27,756 bases of DNA from CAVZLD01 sp964522605. GTDB lineage: Bacteria > Planctomycetota > Planctomycetia > Pirellulales > Pirellulaceae. The notes beneath the pieces were generated by a model. It was not told the DNA's origin. It was given only the letters and a program-made list of their open reading frames with translations, and made no database searches. The stretch covers positions 1 to 27,756 of the forward strand of contig CAZFWV010000050.1 of NCBI GenBank assembly GCA_964522605.1. Reading direction: 5' to 3'. A program made the translations under genes and the position numbers. Below are positions 14,054 through 22,680 of this stretch, in pieces. Position 1 is the stretch's first letter; every line of letters begins with the position of its first letter.

Positions 14054-16072
14054 ATGTCATCAGGCGAAAACCTAAAACAAGAAGTCGGTACGGATTCCAC
14101 GTTCCCAGCATGGTCTCGTCTGATTCAGTCGGTGCACCGAATCGAGCGAAGTCCGGTGACTTTATACGGTGTGCTTTTGCTGCTCAATGCGCTGACGCGA
14201 CCCTACATGGGAATTGTGCATGACGCCCGATTCTATGCCGTTCAGGTACTGAGCCGTATTGAACCGTCGCGGTATGGTGGCGACCTGTATCTGAGATTTG
14301 GCTCGCAAGACAATTTCTCGGTGTTTTCTGATCTCGTCACTCCGGTTGCCGTCTGGTGCGGAATCGCGACCGCTTTTTTTCTGCTCTACTTGCTGACCCT
14401 TGCACTATTCTTTGCGGCCCTTCAGCGTTTCGTACAGGCAATAATTCCAGGCCGTATTGCGTCGACCTTGGCGTTGATCTTCTTGGCGGTCAATCCCATC
14501 CCGTTTGCCGGACTACAGATCTTCCACGTAAACGAGAGTTTTCTGACGCCGCGGTTGATGGCGATTACGCTCGTCCTGTTTGGTCTGGAGCGACTGGTTC
14601 GAGGTGCGCCATTCGTCTCGCTCGGATGTGTGGTTGCCGGGATGTTCGTCCATCCCTTGATGGCGGTGAGTGGCTTGGCCGTGTGGTTTCTGTGGCAATT
14701 GCAGGTACGATGCGCCCCACGCACCGTTGTCTTTATCGTCACCGGAGCAATCGCGATGGCGGTGGCGATCTTGTCTTTCACTCCCGTCGCAGTTGACCTG
14801 TTTGGCTTGATGGACGACACATGGCGACGAATCGCGACCCAAACCAATCCATATAGTGTGCCTGCTCGTTGGGAATGGGTCGACTGGATTCGGCTCGCCG
14901 TCGCAAGCAGTGCTGTTATTTGCTGGATTCGAACTGTCAACGATTCTAATCTGCGACTGTTGCTGCGTGCCGTCCTGTTCGTCGGTCTTTCCGGAACACT
15001 CGTTGGTTGTGTGGCACCCTACCTGCCGTATGCTCTGTTGTTTCAGGGACAGGCCTACCGAGCAGCCTGGATTCTGCAACTCGTCTGCGTTCCCTGGATC
15101 TTTGCATTTGCCTGCGACACGATCCGAAAACCGGCTGAATCGGGTGGAATTTGGAAGTCCGTTCTGTTGATCGGTTTTGTGGCGACTTCCATGACGGTCT
15201 GGCAAATATTTGCATTCATGGTGTTTCTGGCAGCCGGGTTCAGTTGGCTGCATGCAACTCACTTGTCGACGCGTTCGGCCGGGCTGCCGTTCCGAATCGC
15301 TGCGGTCTTGGGGGTTGCGCTGGCACTGATTCCCACCTTGGCGTCCGCGATACTCGCCTGTCGCGCGCTGGCCATCCACTGCGGGCCGCATCGGTACCTG
15401 CTTGCGATTCCACAGACGATGGGGCCTTGGTTCACATGGATTGCTGCGCTGGGCATCGTGATGCTCTTGGGCAATCGCGCCATGTCAAATCGCTCATTGT
15501 CCGCGATCTCGCTGACGATCTTCGTGACCGTTCAGACCGTTTTCTTCGCGCTGCCATTTTCGTCGGCTGCCAGGGCGAGCAAGTGGCAGACGGCCAAGGA
15601 TGTTGATTTCGTTCAGCGCTTTCTGCAGCAGGACGATGCGTGGACCCGCGAGGGAGCCACGTTGTACTGGCCGCTGGCACCGTTGGAAGAGGTCTGGGTA
15701 ACGCTGCAATCTCGCAGCTATTACTCGATGCCGCAGATGTCCGGCAATATGTTCTATCGAGACACGGCGATTGAGGGTCAGCGGAGGGCGCGGATTGCGG
15801 GAAGATTCGAGCTGGATGCGCGGCAGCCGATGCTATCCCACATGACGGTCACTCAGCGTCAGGTCTTGCACGATGTGTTCGGTGCCGAGGCGGGCCATCA
15901 AGAACTTGCTTGGCAGGATGTGCTCCGTCTGAGTCATGATCCCGATCTGGACCTGTTAGTCTTGCCTCGCGCATTCGAAGGAAGATACGCGGCAACCAAC
16001 GGGCACATCTACCTCTACGACTGTCGTGTACTCCGAAAAGATGGTGAGTTGCTGCCTGTTTCCCAGAAGTAA
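14054..16072 (+). CDS. Large polytopic membrane protein, GT-C glycosyltransferase-like topology
   Basis: I do not recognise the family with certainty. The 672-residue product has about twelve hydrophobic helices and a soluble C-terminal part from about residue 510. Near the N-terminus, before or within the first loop, it has the acidic motif GIVHDARFYAVQVLSRIEP and then DLYLRFGSQDNFSVFSDLVT. An acidic first loop and a multi-helix body with a C-terminal soluble domain are typical of GT-C enzymes that use lipid-linked sugars, so a role in envelope glycan assembly is plausible but inferred. ATG 14054 is the only good start; no strong ribosome site precedes it. The last three codons CAG AAG TAA run into the repeat at 16071-16148, so the stop codon lies at the edge of that repeat. 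Confidence 0.75.
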   Translation: MSSGENLKQEVGTDSTFPAWSRLIQSVHRIERSPVTLYGVLLLLNALTRPYMGIVHDARFYAVQVLSRIEPSRYGGDLYLRFGSQDNFSVFSDLVTPVAVWCGIATAFFLLYLLTLALFFAALQRFVQAIIPGRIASTLALIFLAVNPIPFAGLQIFHVNESFLTPRLMAITLVLFGLERLVRGAPFVSLGCVVAGMFVHPLMAVSGLAVWFLWQLQVRCAPRTVVFIVTGAIAMAVAILSFTPVAVDLFGLMDDTWRRIATQTNPYSVPARWEWVDWIRLAVASSAVICWIRTVNDSNLRLLLRAVLFVGLSGTLVGCVAPYLPYALLFQGQAYRAAWILQLVCVPWIFAFACDTIRKPAESGGIWKSVLLIGFVATSMTVWQIFAFMVFLAAGFSWLHATHLSTRSAGLPFRIAAVLGVALALIPTLASAILACRALAIHCGPHRYLLAIPQTMGPWFTWIAALGIVMLLGNRAMSNRSLSAISLTIFVTVQTVFFALPFSSAARASKWQTAKDVDFVQRFLQQDDAWTREGATLYWPLAPLEEVWVTLQSRSYYSMPQMSGNMFYRDTAIEGQRRARIAGRFELDARQPMLSHMTVTQRQVLHDVFGAEAGHQELAWQDVLRLSHDPDLDLLVLPRAFEGRYAATNGHIYLYDCRVLRKDGELLPVSQK

Positions 16073-16148
16073 CCACAGATTCGACAGAGCGTACGGATCA
16101 GAACGGACCGATCCGCGGACATCCGTTTTGTCCGTTCAATCCGTGGTT
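16071..16148. repeat. ACCACGGATT-family palindrome at the stop codon of the membrane protein gene
   Basis: AACCACAGATT at the left end is complementary, with one mismatch, to AATCCGTGGTT ending at 16148, and GGATC/GATCC segments pair inside. Read on the other strand it aligns over its length with 24551-24630, including the flanking GAGAAACCACGGATT and the final TTACTTCT. That final block corresponds here to the AGAAGTAA ending the upstream gene. Confidence 0.85.
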
Positions 16149-16628
16149 TCTCCGCTCGATCTTTGGCTTCGCTCGACTTGTACGTACTTGAACCAGTTTC
16201 GAAACCTGAGCCGATGGCGCTAGCCTCGGGCCAATTCTCCATGCGACTCGGCAAATCGTGGCCCGCGGCTAGCGCCGTCGGCTCACAAACTCGGTCCGTA
16301 ACGGTTTTGAAACCACTTGTAGTCAGGGAGCGACTCCCGCTCCGCCTCGCATTTTCGTGACGTTTCTGTCGGTCGAAGTGCTTAGGCGAGGGGGCCTGCC
16401 GCAAAATCTCGTCGGTGACGCCGGTTCGGCAAAATCCCCGACGACCAGACCCTAAGTTTCTTACAGGCAGTCTCCGAGCCGATCAGCCCGAATGCGGATC
16501 TTCAAGGCACGCCGTGAAGTTCCTCGACAAGGCTCGAACCGCCAACTTCTGAACGGGATTCCGAGTTTTTTGCGATACATCGGCGCCACAACACCGCGCT
16601 GATGGTGAGTCAGAAGGGATATTCGACG
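16073..16628. other. 556-base intergenic region, repeats then unexplained sequence
   Basis: The first part is the ACCACGGATT palindrome and copy B of the 133-bp element. From 16323 to 16628 no gene or repeat family member was recognised; it contains a GGGAGCGACTCCCGCTCC stretch that can pair in two ways and two similar GGCAAAATC-type segments near 16402 and 16427. The promoter of the flavoprotein operon is expected here but could not be placed. Confidence 0.65.
16190..16322 (+). repeat. 133-bp dispersed element, copy B
   Basis: It matches copy A at 5734-5866 in 128 of 133 positions, same orientation. Two of the five differences change the left arm: this copy has GATGGCGCTAGCC where copy A has GAAGGCGCTCGCC. 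The copy here keeps the better pairing with the right arm (24 of 26 across the main arms). Confidence 0.95.
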
Positions 16629-18071
16629 ATGCATGTGTGTGCGATTGGCGCCGGTCCCGCCGGTCTTACCGCCGCTTACGAGCTCGCCAAACGGGGCGTC
16701 GAAGTGGATGTGTTCGAGGCGAGCGAGTACGTGGGAGGCATGGCGCGTTCGTTCTCGCTCTGGAACCAGACCGTCGACCTCGGTCCCCACCGTTTTTTCA
16801 GCAGTGATGCACGCGTGAATCGATTGTGGCTCGAGGTCGTTCAGAGCGACTACTCGATGATCAACCGCCTAACGCGGATCCTTTACGATGGAAAGTTCTT
16901 TCAGTATCCGCTTGAGCCTCTCGACGCATTGTGCAAGCTCGGACCGACGGAGGCGATGACTTGCGCCGCCAGTTATCTGCGGCAGTCTGTTTGGCCTAGC
17001 TGCCGTGATGATGCGACGTTCGAATCTTGGGTGGTTCGCCGCTTTGGCAGACGGCTATTCGAGATCTTCTTCAAGTCGTACAGCGAAAAACTATGGGGCA
17101 TAACCTGCCGCGAGTTGGACGCCGATTTCGCGGCTCAACGGATTCGTAAACTTTCGTTCGGCGCCCTCGTAAAAAACGCGTTGGGGATCGGAAAGGGTAA
17201 GCATCGAACTCTTGTCGACCAGTTCGCCTACCCGACGGGCGGGACCGGGATGGTTTACGAGCGGATGGCCGAATTGATCAACGCCGTCGGAACCGTGCAC
17301 CTGAATCGACCGGTGCGTCGGGTGCTGCACAAGAATCATCGAGTCACCGGACTCGAACTGGCAGATGGTGTCGTTCGCTCATGCGATCACGTGATTTCGA
17401 CAATGCCTCTGACGCTATTGATTCGGGGGCTCGATGGCGTTCCGGCCGAGGTGCTTGAGGCGGCGGCGGCGCTGCGTTTTCGGAACACGATTGTCGTTTA
17501 CCTGCACGTTGGTGGAAAAAACCTGTTTCCCGATCAGTGGATCTACGTTCATGCCCCCGACCTGCGCGTGGGACGCGTGACGAACTTTCGCAACTGGGTG
17601 CCCCAACTCGTTGGCTCGTCCGAGAACACGATCCTCTCGATGGAGTATTGGTGCTTTGATCAGGACGAGATTTGGCGAGAGGCCGACGAGCAACTGATTC
17701 GACGGGCAAAGCAGGAGATCGAGTCGACCGGTCTGCTCGGTGACGCGCCGGTCCTGGACGGAGCGGTCGTGCGCGTTCCCCGTTGCTATCCGGTGTATTC
17801 CCACGGATATCAGCGTCACCTGAATGTGCTGATTGACTACCTGCGACAATTCACCGGGCTGACTGCGATCGGCCGCTATGGAGCCTTCAAATACAACAAC
17901 CAAGACCACAGCATCCTGATGGGTTTGCTGGCGGCGGATCAAATCCTCACCGAGCACAACCACGATCTTTGGTCTGTCAACAGCGATTACGAAACCTATC
18001 AGGAAGCGGCAATGATCCGTGCAACCGGTCTGGAACCGGTTCACGAGGACTACGTTGGCGCGAGTTCCTGA
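16629..18071 (+). CDS. FAD-dependent oxidoreductase, UDP-galactopyranose-mutase / protoporphyrinogen-oxidase-like
   Basis: The 480-residue product opens with the FAD-binding fold: GAGPAG at 7-12, acidic Glu30 at the end of strand 2 and GGMAR at 36-40. DLGPHRFFS at 50-58, YDGKFFQYPLEPLDAL and the C-terminal YGAFKYNNQDHSILMGL are typical of UGM-like flavoproteins found in polysaccharide clusters, rather than of true haem-pathway oxidases. A sugar-modifying or desaturating reaction on an envelope precursor is the likely role; the substrate is unknown. An upstream in-frame ATG at 16602 has no ribosome site, while ATG 16629 has GGGA nine bases upstream and begins directly at the nucleotide-binding strand, so it is preferred. 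The next gene starts 22 bases after the stop, which indicates an operon. Confidence 0.85.
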   Translation: MHVCAIGAGPAGLTAAYELAKRGVEVDVFEASEYVGGMARSFSLWNQTVDLGPHRFFSSDARVNRLWLEVVQSDYSMINRLTRILYDGKFFQYPLEPLDALCKLGPTEAMTCAASYLRQSVWPSCRDDATFESWVVRRFGRRLFEIFFKSYSEKLWGITCRELDADFAAQRIRKLSFGALVKNALGIGKGKHRTLVDQFAYPTGGTGMVYERMAELINAVGTVHLNRPVRRVLHKNHRVTGLELADGVVRSCDHVISTMPLTLLIRGLDGVPAEVLEAAAALRFRNTIVVYLHVGGKNLFPDQWIYVHAPDLRVGRVTNFRNWVPQLVGSSENTILSMEYWCFDQDEIWREADEQLIRRAKQEIESTGLLGDAPVLDGAVVRVPRCYPVYSHGYQRHLNVLIDYLRQFTGLTAIGRYGAFKYNNQDHSILMGLLAADQILTEHNHDLWSVNSDYETYQEAAMIRATGLEPVHEDYVGASS

Positions 18072-18093
18072 TTGCCTGGAGGCTCGATTGGCA

Positions 18094-19503
18094 ATGAATT
18101 CACCTGTCACGATCGTTCCAGAGCGAAAGCCTTCGGAAGAAACCGACGAGCGTCCATCCCGTCGAAGCGAGTTCATTTTGCTGTTTCTCGGCTTGGGCTT
18201 TCTCTGTTTTGTCCTGGGTGCGGCGGTCGCGGAGTTTCACTGGTTTCCCTATCGGCAGCTGCTGCGACCACCCTTTGAGGCGGGACATGCGGTCTATCGC
18301 CGGTTGCATGTGACGTCATCGCTCCGGGAAACGGATCTTTGGCATCCGACTGACGTTCCTCGCCGTGGCGTCGTGCGGTTCGATCCGCAGCGTGCATTCA
18401 AAGGCGATACTCTTTACACGTCCGGACACGCATCGGCTGCGTTCTTGGTCGATATGAACGGACAGGTGAAGCATCAGTGGCACGTTCCGTTTCAACAGGT
18501 GTGGAAGCGTCCGCCTCACATCGACAATCCGGTTCCTGAAGAATTCGTGCACTGGCGGCGCGCCCATTTGTTTCCGAATGGTGATTTGCTGGCGCTCTAT
18601 GAGGCGGCCGGCGACACGCCGTGGGGATACGGTCTGATCAAGGTGGACCGCGAATCCAAACTGCTATGGGCGTTTGCCGATCGCGTTCACCATGACCTGT
18701 GTGTCGACGAAGATCAGTCAATCATCACGCTCGTCCATGCATGGCGTGACACGCGCAGCGATCCGGTGCCCGGCTGCAATCACCTCAGCCGAACCTTGCT
18801 TGATGACTTTGTGGTGCGTCTGTCTCAGGATGGAGAGGTCCTGCAGCGAGTATCGGTCCTCGACGCGATCGCAAATTCTGAGTTTCGCGATCTGCTGGCA
18901 ACCGTGACCGCCGATGAATGGGACCTTCTGCACACGAATACCGTGAAAGTAGTCACTGCGGAATTCGCGCGGCAGCACAGCTTCCTACGGGCAGGACAGA
19001 TCTTGATTTCCTCCCGATCGCGTCATGCGCTGGCGGTGTTGGATCTCGACAGCGAGCGAATCGTGTGGGCCAGTTGCGGACCGTATCGCAGTCAGCATGA
19101 TCCGGATCTATTGGCGGACGGCCAGATTCTACTGTTCGACAACCGTGGGCACGTTGGCGTCGGCGGACCTTCGCGGATTTTGGAGATGGATCCAGTCACG
19201 CAAGCGATTTCCTGGTGCTACAACGGAACGGCAGAAGATCCGTTGTACAGCCTGGTGCGGTCCTGTCAGCAACAGTTGCCGAATGGGAATGTGTTGATCA
19301 CAGAATCCGACCGCGGTCGCCTGCTCGAGATTACTCGTGAAGGCGAGATCGTTTGGGAGTATCTGAACCCGGCGATGCTCGATGGCGACGCCAAGACAAT
19401 CGCGATTCTATGCGGTGCGACGCGAATCACTTTCGATGAGTTCCCGAACAAGTTGTCCAGGAGCGAGACGTCGCTCGTCCTTCCAGGAGAGATACAGAAA
19501 TGA
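18094..19503 (+). CDS. Membrane-anchored arylsulfotransferase (ASST) family protein
   Basis: After a short basic cytoplasmic start, residues about 27-47 form one membrane anchor; the remaining 420 residues should face the periplasm. The soluble part has repeated beta-propeller blades with the ASST pattern: HWRRAHLFPNGDLLALYE, QHDPDLLADGQILLFDNRG and QQLPNGNVLITESDRGRLLEI. Known ASST enzymes transfer sulfate from phenolic esters without PAPS, but many relatives are uncharacterised, and the catalytic histidine cannot be fixed by eye. ATG 18094 is chosen; TTG 18088 is two codons earlier and better spaced from GGAGG at 18078-18082, so either may be used. The frame also opens upstream at GTG 18019 inside the previous gene, which is unlikely. 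Its stop overlaps the next start (ATGA). Confidence 0.82.
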   Translation: MNSPVTIVPERKPSEETDERPSRRSEFILLFLGLGFLCFVLGAAVAEFHWFPYRQLLRPPFEAGHAVYRRLHVTSSLRETDLWHPTDVPRRGVVRFDPQRAFKGDTLYTSGHASAAFLVDMNGQVKHQWHVPFQQVWKRPPHIDNPVPEEFVHWRRAHLFPNGDLLALYEAAGDTPWGYGLIKVDRESKLLWAFADRVHHDLCVDEDQSIITLVHAWRDTRSDPVPGCNHLSRTLLDDFVVRLSQDGEVLQRVSVLDAIANSEFRDLLATVTADEWDLLHTNTVKVVTAEFARQHSFLRAGQILISSRSRHALAVLDLDSERIVWASCGPYRSQHDPDLLADGQILLFDNRGHVGVGGPSRILEMDPVTQAISWCYNGTAEDPLYSLVRSCQQQLPNGNVLITESDRGRLLEITREGEIVWEYLNPAMLDGDAKTIAILCGATRITFDEFPNKLSRSETSLVLPGEIQK

Positions 19504-19718
19504 ATGCGTTGACTTGTGGGGCAGTGACCGTGCTGCCGATGATGCTTGCCTATGTTGGCCCAGGTCCCGGTCTGAGCATGATGTGGGCCTTGCTCGGACT
19601 CTTGGTGACGGTCCTCGCCGCGTTTTCCGCGATTGCCGTCTGGCCGGTGCGGGTGCTGATGCGGCGCTGGCGCGGCCGGTCTGACTCAGCCGAATCCCCC
19701 CGATCCGCTCAAGGTTGA
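19500..19718 (+). CDS. Small membrane protein with AYVGPGPG motif
   Basis: The 72-residue product has an N-terminal MLAYVGPGPGLSMM segment, one long hydrophobic helix (about 28-50) and a basic tail MRRWRGR. I do not know a characterised family. It starts with ATG at 19500 overlapping the stop of the ASST-like gene (ATGA), with AGGAG ahead, and its own stop is five bases before the next start. Its place between sulfotransferase-type genes and the tight spacing show it is a genuine gene of this operon; it may be an assembly or accessory subunit. Confidence 0.75.
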   Translation: MNALTCGAVTVLPMMLAYVGPGPGLSMMWALLGLLVTVLAAFSAIAVWPVRVLMRRWRGRSDSAESPRSAQG

Positions 19719-19723
19719 CCGTG

Positions 19724-20164
19724 ATGTATCTCCTGGCCGAAGTCAGCGTGTTTTCACTTCCCGCGATCCTGGTTGCGATCTGTGGGGTTCTGACCGGGGT
19801 GTTGACGATGTTGCTCTACGCCCGCGTGTCTCCTCAGGAGCGATTGTCGTTGTTGACTCAACGCGTTACTGACGCCAGGGCTGAGTTGAATCGATTTGAC
19901 GGTGCCGACGGTCAGATGGTGTGGACGCTTGCTCGGCGGGCGCTCCTCCTGTCCTTGCAGCAGGTAGGTCTGACCTTCTTCCCCACACTCGTGGCGATGA
20001 TTCCCGTGCTGTTGATGGCGGCAGGTCTGGAACACGGGCTCCGACTGTCTGAGTGGACACTCTGGAACCTTGGCCCAACGTGGTTGGCAACCGGCTACAC
20101 CGCCTTTTGGCTGCCGCTGTGTATCACGGCACTGATCGTCAAGTGGAAGTTGAAGATCGCCTGA
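19724..20164 (+). CDS. Small membrane protein with EMC3/YidC-like topology
   Basis: The 146-residue product has a membrane helix at about 10-33, a charged helical segment at 36-75 (SPQERLSLLTQRVTDARAEL, likely coiled coil), and two more helices at about 83-101 and 123-140. This order (helix, cytoplasmic coiled coil, two helices) is the layout of the EMC3/TMCO1/DUF106 branch of the YidC/Oxa1 superfamily. The resemblance is by topology and feel of sequence, not by a fixed motif, so the family is tentative. If correct, it would help insert or assemble membrane proteins, possibly its operon partners. ATG 19724 with AAGG nine bases upstream is preferred over TTG 19715, which overlaps the previous stop. 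Confidence 0.7.
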   Translation: MYLLAEVSVFSLPAILVAICGVLTGVLTMLLYARVSPQERLSLLTQRVTDARAELNRFDGADGQMVWTLARRALLLSLQQVGLTFFPTLVAMIPVLLMAAGLEHGLRLSEWTLWNLGPTWLATGYTAFWLPLCITALIVKWKLKIA

Positions 20165-20172
20165 GATGAACG

Positions 20173-21396
20173 ATGAACCAAGAACCCTCACGGCTGCGCG
20201 GTTTTGACATTCCGCTGGGTGAACACCTGCTGTCCGAGACTATGGTTCGGACGCGACATCTCTGGCGCTGGCTCGGCAGGATGGAATCCCGTGTGCTGAG
20301 TGAGGAAATCGAAGAGGTTACAATTCGCTGTCCGGTTTATGTTGCCGGTTTAGCCCGTGCCGGCACGACGATATTGCTTGAAGTGCTTGCTGCGCACCCC
20401 GATGTGGCAACGCATCGATATCGGGACTTCTGGTCGATTCATACGCCGGTCTGGTCCGAGCAGACACGCCGCCGAATGCCCGCGAAGGAGGCCGTTCCGA
20501 CCGAGCGCTCTCACGGCGACGGAATCCTCGTGACGCCCGACAGTCCGGAAGCGATCGAAGAGATGCTCTGGATGGAGTTCTTTTCAGGCTTGCATGACCC
20601 GATGCGCAGCAATGTGCTGGCGTCCGATGCCTCGAATCTCCCGTTTGAGCAGTACTATCGAGATCACATTCGCAAGCTGCTATTCGTACGGCAGCGAACA
20701 CGCTATGCGTGCAAGGCGAATTACCACGTGACTCGGATGGAGTACTTGCTGAAATTGTTTCCGGATGCCCGATTTGTTCTGCCCATTCGCCATCCGCGCG
20801 AACATATCGCCTCCTTGCGAAAACAACACACATTGCTTTGTGAGGCGGTTGCCCGTTACCCACGAGCACTCCGCTATCTGGATCGTGTTGGCCATTTCGA
20901 ATTCGGGCCGCATCGAACCCCGATCAACGCGGGCAGTACGGAATCGATTCAGCAGATTCTCGACCTGTGGGCTGCAGGGCAGGAGGTCCGTGGCTGGGCC
21001 CGATACTGGTCGCACATCTATCAATTCCTCGCGGACCGACTTGACGAGAACTCCCAGCTTCGCGATGCGACCTTAGTCGTGCGCTATGAAGATCTGTGTG
21101 CCGATGCGGAAGGTCATTTGATACGACTGCTGGATCACTGTCGACTTGATAATTCCGTGGGCCTGGCAGGTCATTTCGGCGCGCGAATCGCGCCGCCCAG
21201 CTATTACAGCCCGAATTTCTGCGATGAAGAAGAACAGGCCATCGCGGAGGAAACGAACGACGTTGCCCGGCGCTGGGGTTACGATGTGGATTCCCCAACG
21301 GCTGCTCGCGTCGCGGTTCGGCAATCGAAGCTCGAGCCCGGCTACTTGGTCACCGGATCCACAGCGAACGCCGGGGCAGTGAGTCCCAATTGCTGA
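20173..21396 (+). CDS. PAPS-dependent sulfotransferase family protein
   Basis: The 407-residue soluble product has the two cofactor-binding segments of the sulfotransferase family: the 5'-phosphosulfate loop GLARAGTT at residues 59-66 and the 3'-phosphate segment RHPREHIAS at 206-214, plus VVRYEDL later, the usual strand before the helical C-terminus. Family members move sulfate from PAPS to hydroxyl or amino groups of glycans, lipids or small molecules in the cytoplasm. The acceptor cannot be told from sequence. It starts eight bases after the EMC3-like gene and so belongs to the same run. Its last 55 bases overlap the convergent FAD monooxygenase gene, with both reading frames apparently used to the end. 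Confidence 0.9.
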   Translation: MNQEPSRLRGFDIPLGEHLLSETMVRTRHLWRWLGRMESRVLSEEIEEVTIRCPVYVAGLARAGTTILLEVLAAHPDVATHRYRDFWSIHTPVWSEQTRRRMPAKEAVPTERSHGDGILVTPDSPEAIEEMLWMEFFSGLHDPMRSNVLASDASNLPFEQYYRDHIRKLLFVRQRTRYACKANYHVTRMEYLLKLFPDARFVLPIRHPREHIASLRKQHTLLCEAVARYPRALRYLDRVGHFEFGPHRTPINAGSTESIQQILDLWAAGQEVRGWARYWSHIYQFLADRLDENSQLRDATLVVRYEDLCADAEGHLIRLLDHCRLDNSVGLAGHFGARIAPPSYYSPNFCDEEEQAIAEETNDVARRWGYDVDSPTAARVAVRQSKLEPGYLVTGSTANAGAVSPNC

Positions 21397-22628
21397 GCCA
21401 TGTCTTCCAGGTCTTGCCCCGATGCAGGCAAGCAGGGCAAGAGACGTGGGCTGATCTGGCGAACCCAGGGGTCGGTTTCATCCTGTGATTTCAAGCTGCC
21501 GGTCAATCCCAGCAGACCTTGCCATTCCGCGGATCGTCGATGACTGTAGGATTGAAGTAGATCGGCAGTGGCCCCGCCGCTGAACGCCTCGGCAATGGTC
21601 TCCGTCAAGTCTTTGGCCTCGCGCAATCCCACGTTCATACTCTGCATTCCGATGGGGCCGGTCAGATGTCCGGCGTCACCGGCCAGTGCGCAGCAGCCGT
21701 GGCTGAATGCATTGGCGAGTCTGCGTTCGAAGCGGACGAGAATTCGCCAATGGATCTTGCCGAGTGGAGCATTGAACCACGGTGCCCGTTCCGCCAGCAG
21801 TTGGCTCAGATAGTCTGCATCCAACGAAGGAAACTGGACACTGCCAAGTTCCGCCGGAAGTCGATCCTTCGTTCGCAGGACGGCGGTTTCGGCCGAATCT
21901 GTCAGTTCGAAACTCCAGCGGCAACGACGATCGGGCAATGGCCACACGACGTTGGTGGAGTTTTCCTCGAAGATGATTCGCATTTCGTGTTCGAGATTAA
22001 AATCCGTTTCCATCTCAAACACGGCGAAGAGCTTCGCATCGCCCAGGTTGGCAAAATCGATCTGCAGACTGCGACGAATGGTGGAGTTATGGCCGTCCGC
22101 GCCGATGACCAAGGGAACGTCCAGATCGAACGTCTTGGCCACCATCCACTCTGTACGTGTAATTGCATAGCCAACCGATTCTTTAACCCGCTTCTCGATC
22201 GTCGCTACCGCTCCGTCGTCCTTTACCTGGATTCCTGACACCGCGTGGTTCCAAAGGACCGGCACACCGAAGCGTTCCAACGCCTTCTCAAGAATTGATT
22301 CAAAGGCATCCTGACGCATGACAACGACCGGCGTCTTCGATTCACCGGGCCCCGGCAATCGAATCTCTCGCCGACGTTCCGTTCGATCGTAGAGTCCGAT
22401 TCGCTGGATCGGATCCGACTGGCCGAGCACCTGGTCACGTAACCCAGCTTCGGCGAGCAATTCCATTGTCTGAGAATGGAGTGCCAGCGCATAACTGTGA
22501 GATCCCGTTCGCCAATCTTGATCGACGATGGTGACGCGAATCCCTTTCTGAGCGAGTGCAAGAGCGCTGAACAATCCCACGGGGCCTGCGCCTACAATCA
22601 GGACTTGCGGCTTTTTCCTTCCGAACAT
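21342..22628 (-). CDS. FAD-dependent monooxygenase (PHBH/UbiH type)
   Basis: The 428-residue product shows all three signatures of class A flavoprotein monooxygenases: GAGPVG at 13-18 with acidic Asp36 after strand 2, the GADGHNS motif at 176-182 that contacts FAD and NAD(P)H, and GDAGHLTGPIGMQSMNVG at 317-334. These enzymes hydroxylate aromatic or quinone-like compounds using NAD(P)H and oxygen; length and spacing fit the family. The substrate is unknown. ATG 22628 follows GAGG six bases upstream. It overlaps the sulfotransferase end to end by 55 bases. Upstream lie only repeats, so it is probably transcribed alone. Confidence 0.93.
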   Translation of the reverse strand: MFGRKKPQVLIVGAGPVGLFSALALAQKGIRVTIVDQDWRTGSHSYALALHSQTMELLAEAGLRDQVLGQSDPIQRIGLYDRTERRREIRLPGPGESKTPVVVMRQDAFESILEKALERFGVPVLWNHAVSGIQVKDDGAVATIEKRVKESVGYAITRTEWMVAKTFDLDVPLVIGADGHNSTIRRSLQIDFANLGDAKLFAVFEMETDFNLEHEMRIIFEENSTNVVWPLPDRRCRWSFELTDSAETAVLRTKDRLPAELGSVQFPSLDADYLSQLLAERAPWFNAPLGKIHWRILVRFERRLANAFSHGCCALAGDAGHLTGPIGMQSMNVGLREAKDLTETIAEAFSGGATADLLQSYSHRRSAEWQGLLGLTGSLKSQDETDPWVRQISPRLLPCLPASGQDLEDMAQQLGLTAPAFAVDPVTK

Positions 22629-22680
22629 GGTTCACCTCTCGGAAAAAAGGGGATGTCTCAGCAACAACAGCAGGACGATC

